Assembly (NCBI GenBank): GCA_023228425.1
Contig: JALOBE010000009.1
Coordinates: 23,591-87,590 of the forward strand
Direction of reading: 5' to 3'
Length of the DNA: 64,000 nucleotides
Origin: Syntrophales bacterium
GTDB lineage: Bacteria > Desulfobacterota > Syntrophia > Syntrophales > UBA2210
This document shows, piece after piece, positions 1-8,076 of the stretch (its first letter is position 1; the number at the start of each line of letters is the position of its first letter). Below the pieces are notes generated by a model that ran no database searches, had not been told where the DNA came from, and worked only from the letters and a program-made list of their open reading frames with translations. Position numbers and translations under genes: made by a program.

Positions 1-2148
1 CTGCTGATCGTCACTGCCGTTATCTTCCGCGGCCACATACCCCTTGACGAACGGAGCTTTGAGTTTCTGATCCTCGGGGCGATGTTCCTGATTCTCCTCA
101 GTCTGTCAGTGGTTACATCCGTCATAATCCACCGTTACATCAGGCCCCTGAGAAAGCTTGCCGAGGAGGCCCGTATCGTCACGTCGGCCAATCCCTCCCA
201 TCGTATCAACATCAGAGGCGGCAACGAGGTGAAGCATCTGGTGAAGGCCATCAACGACATGGCCCAGCGGTACGAGGAACTGAAGTCGGACATATGGCAC
301 CAGATACAGCATGCCATGGCAAGGGCCGAAGAGGAGAAGAGCATTCTTGCGGCCATCGTGGCGGAGTTGCCCGAAGGCATATTCATCTGTAATGCCGAAG
401 GACAGATCCTTCTCTACAATAAGCAGGCCCGGCGGTACTTCGAGGGTGAAGAAAAAAATAACAGTTCCCTCCTGGAACCCTGCAACGGGCCATGGAAACG
501 TGAAAGCGGGTATATCGGCCTGGGCAGGTCTGTTTTCGGCCTGATCGACAAGACCCTCGTTGTCCAGGCTCTCGACGAAATAGCTGGAAAGCTGGAACGC
601 GCGGAATCCAGGGTAACCGCGCATTTCATTGCCGTCGGCAACGGGCACCGGCTTCTTCGTGTCGAAGCGGTCCCCGTGCTGAACCACGGGGGAGAGCTGA
701 CCGGTTTTGTCCTTATCATACAAGACATCATAAAACAGATCGAAACCGACACCCGGTTGAGCTTCCTTCTGCAATCGCTGACGCAGGGTGTCCGGGATTC
801 CATGAAGAGAATTCGAACGGCCATCGAAGCCATTCTCGATCAACCCGAGATGGATCATCTGCAGCGGGAAGGGTTCAAGAAAATGATTCACCGGGAAATC
901 CTGGAATCCGGAGCCGTCCTCGATGAGGCGGCCCTGGATTATTCAGGGCATGTCAGCACAATGCGTCCCCTTGTCCGTATGCTCGGCAAAGATCTGCTGA
1001 CCATTATAAGACAACAAGCCGAGGAAAATTTCGGCATGACCGTAAAAATTATTCCTTCCGAGGAGCAGAACTGGATCAAGATAGACTGTTATTCTTTTCT
1101 TCTTGCGGTTCTTTTCATCCTGAACCGGTTGCAACTGGAGACCAATGTTGATACCTTTACATGCAAACTCGAACGGGGAGGGAAGTTCACGAACATCGAT
1201 CTCATATGGAAGGGAAAACCCCTGAAGATACAGACCCTGCGTGAGTGGGAAAGCGAAGTGGTCGTCGTGGGCAGGGAAGGCATTCCTTCTACGTTGAGGG
1301 AGGTTATCAAGCTCCACGGTGCGAAGATGTGGCCGGCGACCTGGAAGCAGGCGGCAGGAGATGACCTGGGGTTATGGCCCCGTTCGTATGAACCGACCAG
1401 AGACCGGTCGGCCTTTCGCCTGTCTCTGCCGGATGTTGAAACGCCCGAACCGGACACGCTTCGGAAGACATCGGTCGTGCTTCCCAGCCGGCCGGAGTTT
1501 TACGATTTCGATCTCTTCAACCAGCCCGGACAGACGCCCGAGTTGGACAACCGGTTGCTGGCCGAACTGACCTATACCGTGTTTGATACGGAAACAACGG
1601 GATTGTTTCCGCAGGTGGGAGACGAAATTATTTCTCTGGGAGCCGTGAGGATTGTCAACGGGCGACTCCTCCGCGAAGAAGTATTCGATCAGCTGGTCAA
1701 TCCCAGACGGTATTTCTGGCAAAAATCCGTCGAGGTCCATGGCATTCAGCCCGAGATGCTCGAGAGCCAGCCGGCGATCGATGACGTGCTTCCATTGTTC
1801 CACCGGTTTGTGGAAGACAGTATTCTCGTGGCCCACAACGCGGCCTTTGACATGTGCATGCTGCAGATGAAAGAAGAGTCATCGGGGATAACATTTATCA
1901 ACCCCGTTCTGGACACGCTCCTGCTTTCGGCCGTCGTCCATCCGGCCCAGGAAGAGCATACGCTGGAGGCAATAGCGGCACGTCTGGGCGTCAGCATTGT
2001 GGGCAGGCATACCGCCCTGGGAGACGCCCTCGCGACAGGAGAAATATTCCTCAAGCTGGTCCCGCTTCTTTCGCAGATGGGTATCCGTACCCTGGGAGAA
2101 GCCCGGATGGCTTCTGAAAGGACGTTTTATGCCCGAATCAAGTATTGA
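1..2148 (+). CDS. Sensor-like membrane protein (HAMP, PAS, degenerate kinase core) fused to a DnaQ-type 3'-5' exonuclease; 5' end outside window
   Basis: The frame is open from base 1, so the gene starts upstream; 715 residues are visible. In order: a transmembrane helix (about residues 22-45), a HAMP-like linker, a PAS-like domain (about 115-240), a region placed like a histidine-kinase core but without a recognisable H-box or ATP-binding boxes, and a C-terminal DEDDh exonuclease. The exonuclease shows FDTETTG (Exo I), AHNAAFD (Exo II) and RHTALGDALAT (Exo III), so it looks catalytically intact. Such exonucleases are commonly encoded beside DUF294/CBS proteins and VC_2705-type symporters, as here. 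A membrane-anchored regulator of the neighbouring transporter is inferred; the real substrate is unknown. The stop codon lies inside a repeat element. Confidence 0.85.
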   Translation: MLIVTAVIFRGHIPLDERSFEFLILGAMFLILLSLSVVTSVIIHRYIRPLRKLAEEARIVTSANPSHRINIRGGNEVKHLVKAINDMAQRYEELKSDIWHQIQHAMARAEEEKSILAAIVAELPEGIFICNAEGQILLYNKQARRYFEGEEKNNSSLLEPCNGPWKRESGYIGLGRSVFGLIDKTLVVQALDEIAGKLERAESRVTAHFIAVGNGHRLLRVEAVPVLNHGGELTGFVLIIQDIIKQIETDTRLSFLLQSLTQGVRDSMKRIRTAIEAILDQPEMDHLQREGFKKMIHREILESGAVLDEAALDYSGHVSTMRPLVRMLGKDLLTIIRQQAEENFGMTVKIIPSEEQNWIKIDCYSFLLAVLFILNRLQLETNVDTFTCKLERGGKFTNIDLIWKGKPLKIQTLREWESEVVVVGREGIPSTLREVIKLHGAKMWPATWKQAAGDDLGLWPRSYEPTRDRSAFRLSLPDVETPEPDTLRKTSVVLPSRPEFYDFDLFNQPGQTPELDNRLLAELTYTVFDTETTGLFPQVGDEIISLGAVRIVNGRLLREEVFDQLVNPRRYFWQKSVEVHGIQPEMLESQPAIDDVLPLFHRFVEDSILVAHNAAFDMCMLQMKEESSGITFINPVLDTLLLSAVVHPAQEEHTLEAIAARLGVSIVGRHTALGDALATGEIFLKLVPLLSQMGIRTLGEARMASERTFYARIKY

Positions 2149-2272
2149 TGGCTTCGTAAAAAGTCCGGATGCTGCGTTGCGCTTCATCCTTCGTCACTGC
2201 GGCGTACCACTAAGTACGCCTCATTCCTCAGGATTTGCGCGCCTTGCCTGCGGAGCTTTTTACGAAGCCATC
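2147..2272. repeat. 126-bp MITE-like element with perfect 17-bp terminal inverted repeats
   Basis: GATGGCTTCGTAAAAAG at 2147-2163 is exactly repeated as its reverse complement at 2256-2272. The interior has no coding potential. The element supplies two bases of the upstream gene's TGA stop codon, so its insertion may have set that protein's end. Confidence 0.75.
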
Positions 2273-2282
2273 CTCAACCAGA

Positions 2283-2355
2283 TGTTTTTCGACTTTTTAC
2301 GGGACCGTCAAGTATTGACGGCTTCGTAACAAGTCCGGATGCTGCGCTGGGCCGT
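2283..2355. repeat. Fragments of two dispersed repeats
   Basis: The first half (TTTTTCGACTTTTTACGGGA and following) resembles the end of the 94-bp repeat seen at 11659 and 19161. The second half, GACGGCTTCGTAACAAGTCC, is a one-ended copy of the adjacent MITE-like element. Confidence 0.55.
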
Positions 2356-2396
2356 ATCCTCAGTTTTCCAGATGTCTTGTGGTCAAGGAGGGGACT

Positions 2397-4292
2397 ATGA
2401 GCAGTGATGCCTATTCGTTTTTGTCGAGCATTCAACCCTTTACGTTTCTTTCGGAAGAGGGGCTCACACCGGTGGCCGATCAACTCATCGAGGTGACCCA
2501 TCCCCGGGAAACGGTACTCCTCATCCAGGGACAGAATGTCGTTGAACATGTGTACCTGGTCAGGAAGGGGCTGGTCGAGCGGTACTACCGTGAAAAAGAT
2601 CAAGATTTTCTCCACCTGCTCTATCATGAGAAAGGCCTGTTCGGAGCCATTTCCATGCTGCTCCGCGGCGGCATGTCCATTGCCACCTTTAAGACGATAG
2701 AGGATACGGATTTTTACCTGCTTCCAAAAGATGTATTTCTCGATCTGTATTCGCGGCACCAGGAGATTGCTGATTTTTTCACCGACCAATTGGGCAAGTT
2801 CATGGTGGACAAGTCTTTTGCAACGGCCGTCGTAAGCAGTCTTCGTCACGCTGATGATGGGCCTCCCCAGATATTCAACCAGAATGTGGAGAACATATTC
2901 ACAAAAAATCTCGTATGGTGTGGAACAACGGTGTCCGTTAAAGAAGCTGCCGCGAATATGGCTCAACATCAGTGCAGCTCCATCCTCCTTCGGGAGCCCG
3001 AGGGCGATTTCGTGGGAATCATAACCGACCGGGACCTGAGGGACAAGATAATCGTCCATGGCGCCTGCGACATGGGAGCGACGGCATCGCAAATCATGTC
3101 CTCACCCCTTGAGACCATTCCGGCGAAAGCTCCCCTGTCGGACGCGCTCACGGTCATGATGTTGAAAAATCTCAAGCATCTCGGGGTAACCGATGACAGC
3201 GGAGGGGTGATCGGAATCATCACCAGCCGGGATATTCTTGAAGCCCACAGCCGGTCGCCTTTTTTCCTGCTCAGGGAAATCAACGGAGCACACAGTTTCG
3301 ATGAAATCAGGGGCAAGCACAGCCGGGTTCCCGGGTTGATCCATGGTCTTATCAAGAGTGGGGCCAAGGTAATGAATGTTGCTAGGATGGTATCGGTCAT
3401 ATCCGACGCTATCCTGAACCGGCTTGCCGGTTTTGCCATTGATGAACTGGGTCCGCCGCCGGCCAGGTTCGCCTTTATGATCGTCGGTAGCGAGGGGAGG
3501 CGGGAACAGACACTGAAAACAGACCAGGACAATGCCATCGTGTTCGAGGACGTTTCCAGGGAGCGCTCAAAGGACGTGATGGCCTATTTTCTTGCATTCG
3601 GAGAAAAGGTGTGCAACTGGCTCAACGAGGCGGGATATACCTTCTGTAACGGCGGCATAATGGCAAAAAACCCGCAATGGTGCCAGCCGCTTTCAGTCTG
3701 GAAACACTACTTCTCCACATGGATTGGAACAGCGGAACCGGAAGGACTGCTTCAATCCAGCATTTTCTTCGATTTTCGTACCGGCTATGGTGACACGGAG
3801 ATTATCGATGATTTAAGGGATTACATGTTTCGATCCTTCGACGCTCATCCCAATTTTTTCCGTTACCTGGCGGAAACCACGGTGGAGCGTAAACCGCCGC
3901 TTGGCCTCTTCGGGTCCTTTATGGTGGAAACGAAAGACGGACGTCACGGCGTCATCGATGTAAAGGTACCTATGATCACCATCGTCAACTATACGCGGGT
4001 CTATGCCCTGAAGAACAGAATTGCGGAAACAAACACCCTCGAAAGAATGTACCAGCTCTATCTGAAAAAAGGACTTTCCTGGGAAGACTACCAGGATTTT
4101 CAGCAGGCATACAGCTTCCTCATGCGGTTGCGGCTTGAACGTCAGCTGACAGCCATAATGGAGGAAAACGCGGAACCTGATAATTACATCACTCCGAACA
4201 AGCTGCCGAGGCTCGACCGTTCAACGCTGAGGGCAATATTCAAGCGGATCGAGCGATACCAGAGCAAGCTGGTGTTTGATTTTTGGAAGTGA
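2397..4292 (+). CDS. Cyclic-nucleotide-binding-like / CBS / DUF294 nucleotidyltransferase-like regulator
   Basis: 631 residues. The start is the ATG at 2397 behind AAGGAGGGG; an in-frame ATG 18 bp upstream has no ribosome site. Domains: an N-terminal cNMP-binding-like beta-roll (about 10-125), two CBS motifs (about 165-285) and a DUF294 nucleotidyltransferase-like domain with GSEGRREQTLKTDQD (about 365-380), followed by the DUF294 C-terminal helical region. The family resembles the GlnD nucleotidyltransferase domain and is repeatedly found next to ActP-like symporters; control of uptake by nucleotide binding or transfer is inferred, not shown. The last 31 bp form the left edge of the 2.73-kb duplicated segment. 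It converges on the Yip1-like gene 7 bp away. Confidence 0.88.
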   Translation: MSSDAYSFLSSIQPFTFLSEEGLTPVADQLIEVTHPRETVLLIQGQNVVEHVYLVRKGLVERYYREKDQDFLHLLYHEKGLFGAISMLLRGGMSIATFKTIEDTDFYLLPKDVFLDLYSRHQEIADFFTDQLGKFMVDKSFATAVVSSLRHADDGPPQIFNQNVENIFTKNLVWCGTTVSVKEAAANMAQHQCSSILLREPEGDFVGIITDRDLRDKIIVHGACDMGATASQIMSSPLETIPAKAPLSDALTVMMLKNLKHLGVTDDSGGVIGIITSRDILEAHSRSPFFLLREINGAHSFDEIRGKHSRVPGLIHGLIKSGAKVMNVARMVSVISDAILNRLAGFAIDELGPPPARFAFMIVGSEGRREQTLKTDQDNAIVFEDVSRERSKDVMAYFLAFGEKVCNWLNEAGYTFCNGGIMAKNPQWCQPLSVWKHYFSTWIGTAEPEGLLQSSIFFDFRTGYGDTEIIDDLRDYMFRSFDAHPNFFRYLAETTVERKPPLGLFGSFMVETKDGRHGVIDVKVPMITIVNYTRVYALKNRIAETNTLERMYQLYLKKGLSWEDYQDFQQAYSFLMRLRLERQLTAIMEENAEPDNYITPNKLPRLDRSTLRAIFKRIERYQSKLVFDFWK

Positions 4293-4299
4293 TCGGTGA

Positions 4300-4854
4300 T
4301 CAGTATCCGAAGAGGTAGACGAAGCTTCCCACGAACACGCATATGGCGGCGACGCAGGTTGTCGCCCGCGCCAAGGTGAATCCCGCCGTCAGTCCCACCA
4401 CCCGTACCACCAGATAGAGGAAGTACAGGAAGAGTGCCAGCATGAGGACTGCCAGCAAAGGGGCTTCAGCCAGGGTCATTCCCATTTCGAGCCGGTAGGT
4501 GTGGAGGGCCAGCAGTCCTCCGTAGGGCAGGAACGTGTAGCCTACGTTGATGAAGAACTGCATGAACCGCGCTTTTGATCCGAAGGGTTTGGCCATGGAC
4601 CAGGTGAGCATGGTAAGGCCCAGTTGTGATCCGATTGTCAGCATGTAGGCGAAGACGACATAGAAGAGTCCTTCCACGATATTGACGTTGGTACCTTCCT
4701 GGGCGACGGCAATGATGCTGTAGTGGACTTTTGTAAAGCCGAACAGCATTGCCGACCAGAAGACGATGATCGGTGAGAGGATGGATGGCTGGTTGTTTCT
4801 TATTTTGTCGGCGAGCTTGCCTTCGATGGCGATAATGTACCACAGCCAGTTCAT
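4300..4854 (-). CDS. Yip1-like integral membrane protein, copy 1
   Basis: 184 residues with about five hydrophobic helices and a soluble N-terminal stretch. It resembles the Yip1-domain membrane proteins of bacteria, which have no assigned activity. It follows the symporter gene in the same direction after 174 bp containing a strong hairpin, so it may be expressed at a lower level or separately. The predicted protein is identical to copy 2 at 7348. An accessory role in the transport operon is inferred only from position. Confidence 0.7.
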   Translation of the reverse strand: MNWLWYIIAIEGKLADKIRNNQPSILSPIIVFWSAMLFGFTKVHYSIIAVAQEGTNVNIVEGLFYVVFAYMLTIGSQLGLTMLTWSMAKPFGSKARFMQFFINVGYTFLPYGGLLALHTYRLEMGMTLAEAPLLAVLMLALFLYFLYLVVRVVGLTAGFTLARATTCVAAICVFVGSFVYLFGY

Positions 4855-4960
4855 GGATGGTTCGTACCTTTCTTGCGGGCCTTGAATGTATGCGGTTTAT
4901 GCGCCCTCGAAGCGGTGCCGGCCGCCGCGGAAGGGTGCGACGATATCCGGATTCCATAGC

Positions 4961-4988
4961 GGGGGGAACCGCAACGGCGGTTCCCCCC
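4961..4988 (-). terminator. GC-rich hairpin between symporter and Yip1-like gene, copy 1
   Basis: GGGGGGAACCGC and GCGGTTCCCCCC form a perfect 12-bp stem with a 4-nt loop. No U-tract follows on the minus strand, so it is a stabiliser, attenuator or inefficient terminator rather than a classical intrinsic terminator. Confidence 0.5.
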
Positions 4989-5028
4989 GGATGGATGAGA
5001 CTACAGGTTATATGCCATGATCATACCG

Positions 5029-6699
5029 CTATATCACAGCAAAAAGGAACAGGGCCAGCATGATGAGACCGATGATGGCGGGTCCCACATCGCCGGTATA
5101 CCGCGTGCTGTCCTTCCTGATGGAGTGTTCCGGCCAGCCGTGCATGCGTTCGATCATCATGTCCGTCTTTTCCCTGGGTATGTTGTTCGCCAAGGCCGGT
5201 ATCCTGTTGGTGATCATGGATACGAAGATGAGCACCACGAAGGATATGGGCACCGAGATGACGCCCGGGAAGGGAATCGGTCCATAGGGCGGCTTGGCGA
5301 GCGTGGGACTCCAGGTGAAGGACGGATGGGCGAACTGGATGTTGAAGATCATGCCCATGATGCCGCCGACCAGCATGCCGCAGACGACGCCGTATTTGTT
5401 GGCCCCCTTCCACCAGACACCCATGATGAGCGGCGCCGTGAAAGTCGAGGCGGAAACGGCAATGGCCCAGATAACACTCGCCAGGGCGAAGGTGGGCGGA
5501 TTGATGGTGGTGAAGATAATGGCGATACCGGAAATGAACATGACAATGGGCGCCAGTACCCGCTTCTGCTGCTCCGTCAGTTCCTTGAAACCGCCGATGA
5601 TGTCGTGGGCGATACCGGTACCGATGACCATGAGAGAGCCGGCGACGGTGGACATGCCCGCGGCGATACCGCCGGCCAGTGCTACCGCCAGTGCCCAGTT
5701 GCCGACATAGACATCGGAGAGGATGAAGAGCAGCTTGTCGGCGGCAACGGCCGCGACGTCGATATTGAAGGACTGGGTGTAGTAAACACCCGCGAAACCC
5801 GAGGCAAAGGTCAGCACGTTAACCAGACCGATGAAGAAGAGCCCCAGGAGGAAGCCCTTGCGGCCTTCGGCGATGGTCCTCGCCGAGGCGACACGGGACA
5901 GGTAGTGAGGTACCGACATGGTACCGAAGGTCATGGAGAAGAGGCAGCCGATATACCACTTCGGGCTTGCCAGGTAGAAAATCTTGAAGAAGTTCGGAAA
6001 CGCCTCGAGCATGGCAGGCGTCAGGTTGCCGTATCCCCAGAAGGGGATGATCCAGGCGGAGCCGCCCACGGCCTTCACGATGGCCATGACGGGCAGCAAC
6101 ATACATACGACGCAGAGGAACCCCTGGAAGGCCTGGTTCCAGGTAACACCGTACATGCCTCCGAACGTAACGTAGGCGACGACGACGATACCGCCGATGA
6201 AAAGGGACGGTACGTAGGAAAGGCCCAGGATGATTTCGAAAACGTGGGCGATTCCCTTCATCTGGCTGACGGCGTACATGATCATGATGATGATCATGAA
6301 GATAACCGAGACCATTCTCCCGGCGTGGGTCTGAAACCGCTCGGCCACGTAGCCCGCCGCCGTGTACACGCCGAGGCGGCGAAGAGGGCCGGAAAAGGAG
6401 ATAATCATGACGGCGTAGCCGATCATCCAGCACTGGGACATGATCGTCAGAAGCGACTGGATGCCCCAGACAAAGGCCGTAAAGCCGATAAAGGTGGCCA
6501 GACTCAGGTACGATGACGTGACGGCGAAGGCGTTCACTACCGGCCCGATGGAGGCGCCGGCCATGTAGTAGTCGCCGCTGCTCTTGGTGGCCCGCTGGGC
6601 CAGGTAACCGGTTAAGATAAATATGGCTATCAGAATGATAATGGTGGCAATACCGGGGATAAACAATCCCTCTCGTTCAAATCCTAGTCCTCCTACCAT
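5029..6699 (-). CDS. Sodium:solute symporter (SSS family, ActP/VC_2705 type), copy 1
   Basis: 556 residues with about 13 predicted hydrophobic helices. The N-terminal helix contains the YYMAGASIGP and NAFAVTSSYLSLATFIG region typical of ActP-like acetate/monocarboxylate symporters. The ATG at 6699 follows AGGGAGGT and overlaps the TAA stop of the DUF4212 gene, so the two are translationally coupled. The neighbouring DUF4212, DUF294 and exonuclease genes are the usual VC_2705-type companions. Likely Na+-coupled uptake of acetate or another short organic acid; the exact substrate cannot be read from sequence. The protein is identical to copy 2. Confidence 0.9.
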   Translation of the reverse strand: MVGGLGFEREGLFIPGIATIIILIAIFILTGYLAQRATKSSGDYYMAGASIGPVVNAFAVTSSYLSLATFIGFTAFVWGIQSLLTIMSQCWMIGYAVMIISFSGPLRRLGVYTAAGYVAERFQTHAGRMVSVIFMIIIMIMYAVSQMKGIAHVFEIILGLSYVPSLFIGGIVVVAYVTFGGMYGVTWNQAFQGFLCVVCMLLPVMAIVKAVGGSAWIIPFWGYGNLTPAMLEAFPNFFKIFYLASPKWYIGCLFSMTFGTMSVPHYLSRVASARTIAEGRKGFLLGLFFIGLVNVLTFASGFAGVYYTQSFNIDVAAVAADKLLFILSDVYVGNWALAVALAGGIAAGMSTVAGSLMVIGTGIAHDIIGGFKELTEQQKRVLAPIVMFISGIAIIFTTINPPTFALASVIWAIAVSASTFTAPLIMGVWWKGANKYGVVCGMLVGGIMGMIFNIQFAHPSFTWSPTLAKPPYGPIPFPGVISVPISFVVLIFVSMITNRIPALANNIPREKTDMMIERMHGWPEHSIRKDSTRYTGDVGPAIIGLIMLALFLFAVI

Positions 6700-6992
6700 T
6701 ATGACACCTCCCTTTCAGCCCTGGCCTTCCCTTTTTCGGTGTCAAGCTTCGCGAGGATCGTGACGATCCACCAGACGAAGAGAATGACTCCGACATAGGC
6801 GATTGTCATCTGATACCAGAAGGGGAAAGGATAGCCCCAGATGTACACTTCAAGCAATCCGGGGAAGGGAAGCATGAAAAGGACTCCCATGCCGACGAGC
6901 ATTATGAATACACTGCTTGCAACGACAACGAAAAGTTCTCTCCTGTAGAGAGCATAATTCTGCTCTACAGCTTTTGACTGTTCTTCTGTCAT
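6699..6992 (-). CDS. DUF4212 small subunit of the solute symporter, copy 1
   Basis: 97 residues with two transmembrane helices (about 20-40 and 55-80) and charged ends. DUF4212 proteins are co-encoded with VC_2705-type symporters and are thought to be their small subunit. The start is the ATG at 6992 behind GAGGAGGG; the in-frame extension to 7046 lies outside the duplicated DNA and is not conserved in copy 2. First gene of the operon; its stop overlaps the symporter start. Confidence 0.88.
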   Translation of the reverse strand: MTEEQSKAVEQNYALYRRELFVVVASSVFIMLVGMGVLFMLPFPGLLEVYIWGYPFPFWYQMTIAYVGVILFVWWIVTILAKLDTEKGKARAEREVS

Positions 6993-7225
6993 TCTATATC
7001 CCTCCTCTATTGTGATGTTGTAAACATCATCCCCCTGAATGCGCATTGCATCCGATTATACTTCTATGCCATTCAACCTCCTTTCTACGTTATTTTCAGA
7101 GGAGCGCGCACCTCTCCGCTGATTGCCATTCAACTCACTTGTAAGGCCTGCCGTTCCACAGCAATCCGGCACCTGCGTTCATCTATTTAGTTGTTTGAAG
7201 AATGTATTCCCCCTGGATAGAAGCA

Positions 7226-7254
7226 AATGTAGCTTTTTGTCAGCCCAATGTCAA
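7226..7254 (-). promoter_or_regulatory. Candidate sigma70 promoter for symporter operon copy 1
   Basis: On the minus strand TTGACA (7249-7254) is followed after 17 bp by TACATT (7226-7231). It lies about 235 bp upstream of the DUF4212 start, giving a long 5' leader. The leader also contains AAAGGAGG followed by a two-codon ORF (ATG GCA TAG). This stretch is unique to copy 1. Confidence 0.45.
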
Positions 7255-7290
7255 CCTGAAATTCCGACACAAAATACATGGGGGCCTTTG

Positions 7291-7310
7291 CCGGGATCGC
7301 TCGATCCCGG
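7291..7310. other. Palindrome at the duplication junction
   Basis: CCGGGATCG, two bases, CGATCCCGG. It lies immediately downstream of the second Yip1-like gene on the minus strand and its last base is the first base of repeat copy 2. It may act as a transcript end for that operon or mark the recombination point. Confidence 0.5.
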
Positions 7311-7347
7311 AGCAAGCCGGTGTTTGATTTTTGGAAGTGATCGGTGA

Positions 7348-7902
7348 TCAGTATCCGAAGAGATAGACGAAGCTTCCCACGAACACGCATATGGCGGCGA
7401 CGCAGGTTGTCGCCCGCGCCAAGGTGAATCCTGCCGTCAGTCCCACCACCCGTACCACCAGATAGAGGAAGTACAGGAAGAGTGCCAGCATGAGGACTGC
7501 CAGCAAAGGGGCTTCAGCCAGGGTCATTCCCATTTCGAGCCGGTAGGTGTGGAGGGCCAGCAGTCCTCCGTAGGGCAGGAACGTGTAGCCTACGTTGATG
7601 AAGAACTGCATGAACCGCGCTTTTGATCCGAAGGGTTTGGCCATGGACCAGGTGAGCATGGTAAGGCCCAGTTGTGATCCGATTGTCAGCATGTAGGCGA
7701 AGACGACATAGAAGAGTCCTTCCACGATATTGACGTTGGTACCTTCCTGGGCGACGGCAATGATGCTGTAGTGGACTTTTGTAAAGCCGAACAGCATTGC
7801 CGACCAGAAGACGATGATCGGTGAGAGGATGGATGGCTGGTTGTTTCTTATTTTGTCGGCGAGCTTGCCTTCGATGGCGATAATGTACCACAGCCAGTTC
7901 AT
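7348..7902 (-). CDS. Yip1-like integral membrane protein, copy 2
   Basis: Same 184-residue protein as at 4300, with no amino-acid difference; two silent base changes lie near its 3' end (7363 and 7432). It is followed by the junction palindrome rather than by the convergent DUF294 gene that faces copy 1. Confidence 0.7.
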   Translation of the reverse strand: MNWLWYIIAIEGKLADKIRNNQPSILSPIIVFWSAMLFGFTKVHYSIIAVAQEGTNVNIVEGLFYVVFAYMLTIGSQLGLTMLTWSMAKPFGSKARFMQFFINVGYTFLPYGGLLALHTYRLEMGMTLAEAPLLAVLMLALFLYFLYLVVRVVGLTAGFTLARATTCVAAICVFVGSFVYLFGY

Positions 7903-8008
7903 GGATGGTTCGTACCTTTCTTGCGGGCCTTGAATGTATGCGGTTTATGCGCCCTCGAAGCGGTGCCGGCCGCCGCGGAAGGGTGCGACGATATCCGGAT
8001 TCCATAGC

Positions 8009-8036
8009 GGGGGGAACCGCAACGGCGGTTCCCCCC
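8009..8036 (-). terminator. GC-rich hairpin between symporter and Yip1-like gene, copy 2
   Basis: Exact second copy of the 12-bp stem hairpin at 4961-4988, again without a U-tract. Confidence 0.5.
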
Positions 8037-8076
8037 GGATGGATGAGACTACAGGTTATATGCCATGATCATACCG

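Larger units (their letters stand above)
4262..6993. repeat. Direct repeat, copy 1 of a 2732-bp duplicated segment (offset 3048 bp)
   Basis: Reading both copies base by base, 4262-6993 matches 7310-10041. The only differences I noted are at 4270/7318, 4315/7363, 4384/7432 and 6987/10035. The segment begins inside the last codons of the DUF294 gene and ends one base before the start codon of the DUF4212 gene (minus strand). It carries three complete genes. Confidence 0.97.

Noticed and set aside
5017..6516. 499-residue plus-strand open frame (and its duplicate at 8065-9564)
   Set aside because: Antisense to the symporter gene; composition is His/Asp/Gly-rich with no domain or ribosome site. 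It is a by-product of codon use on the other strand.
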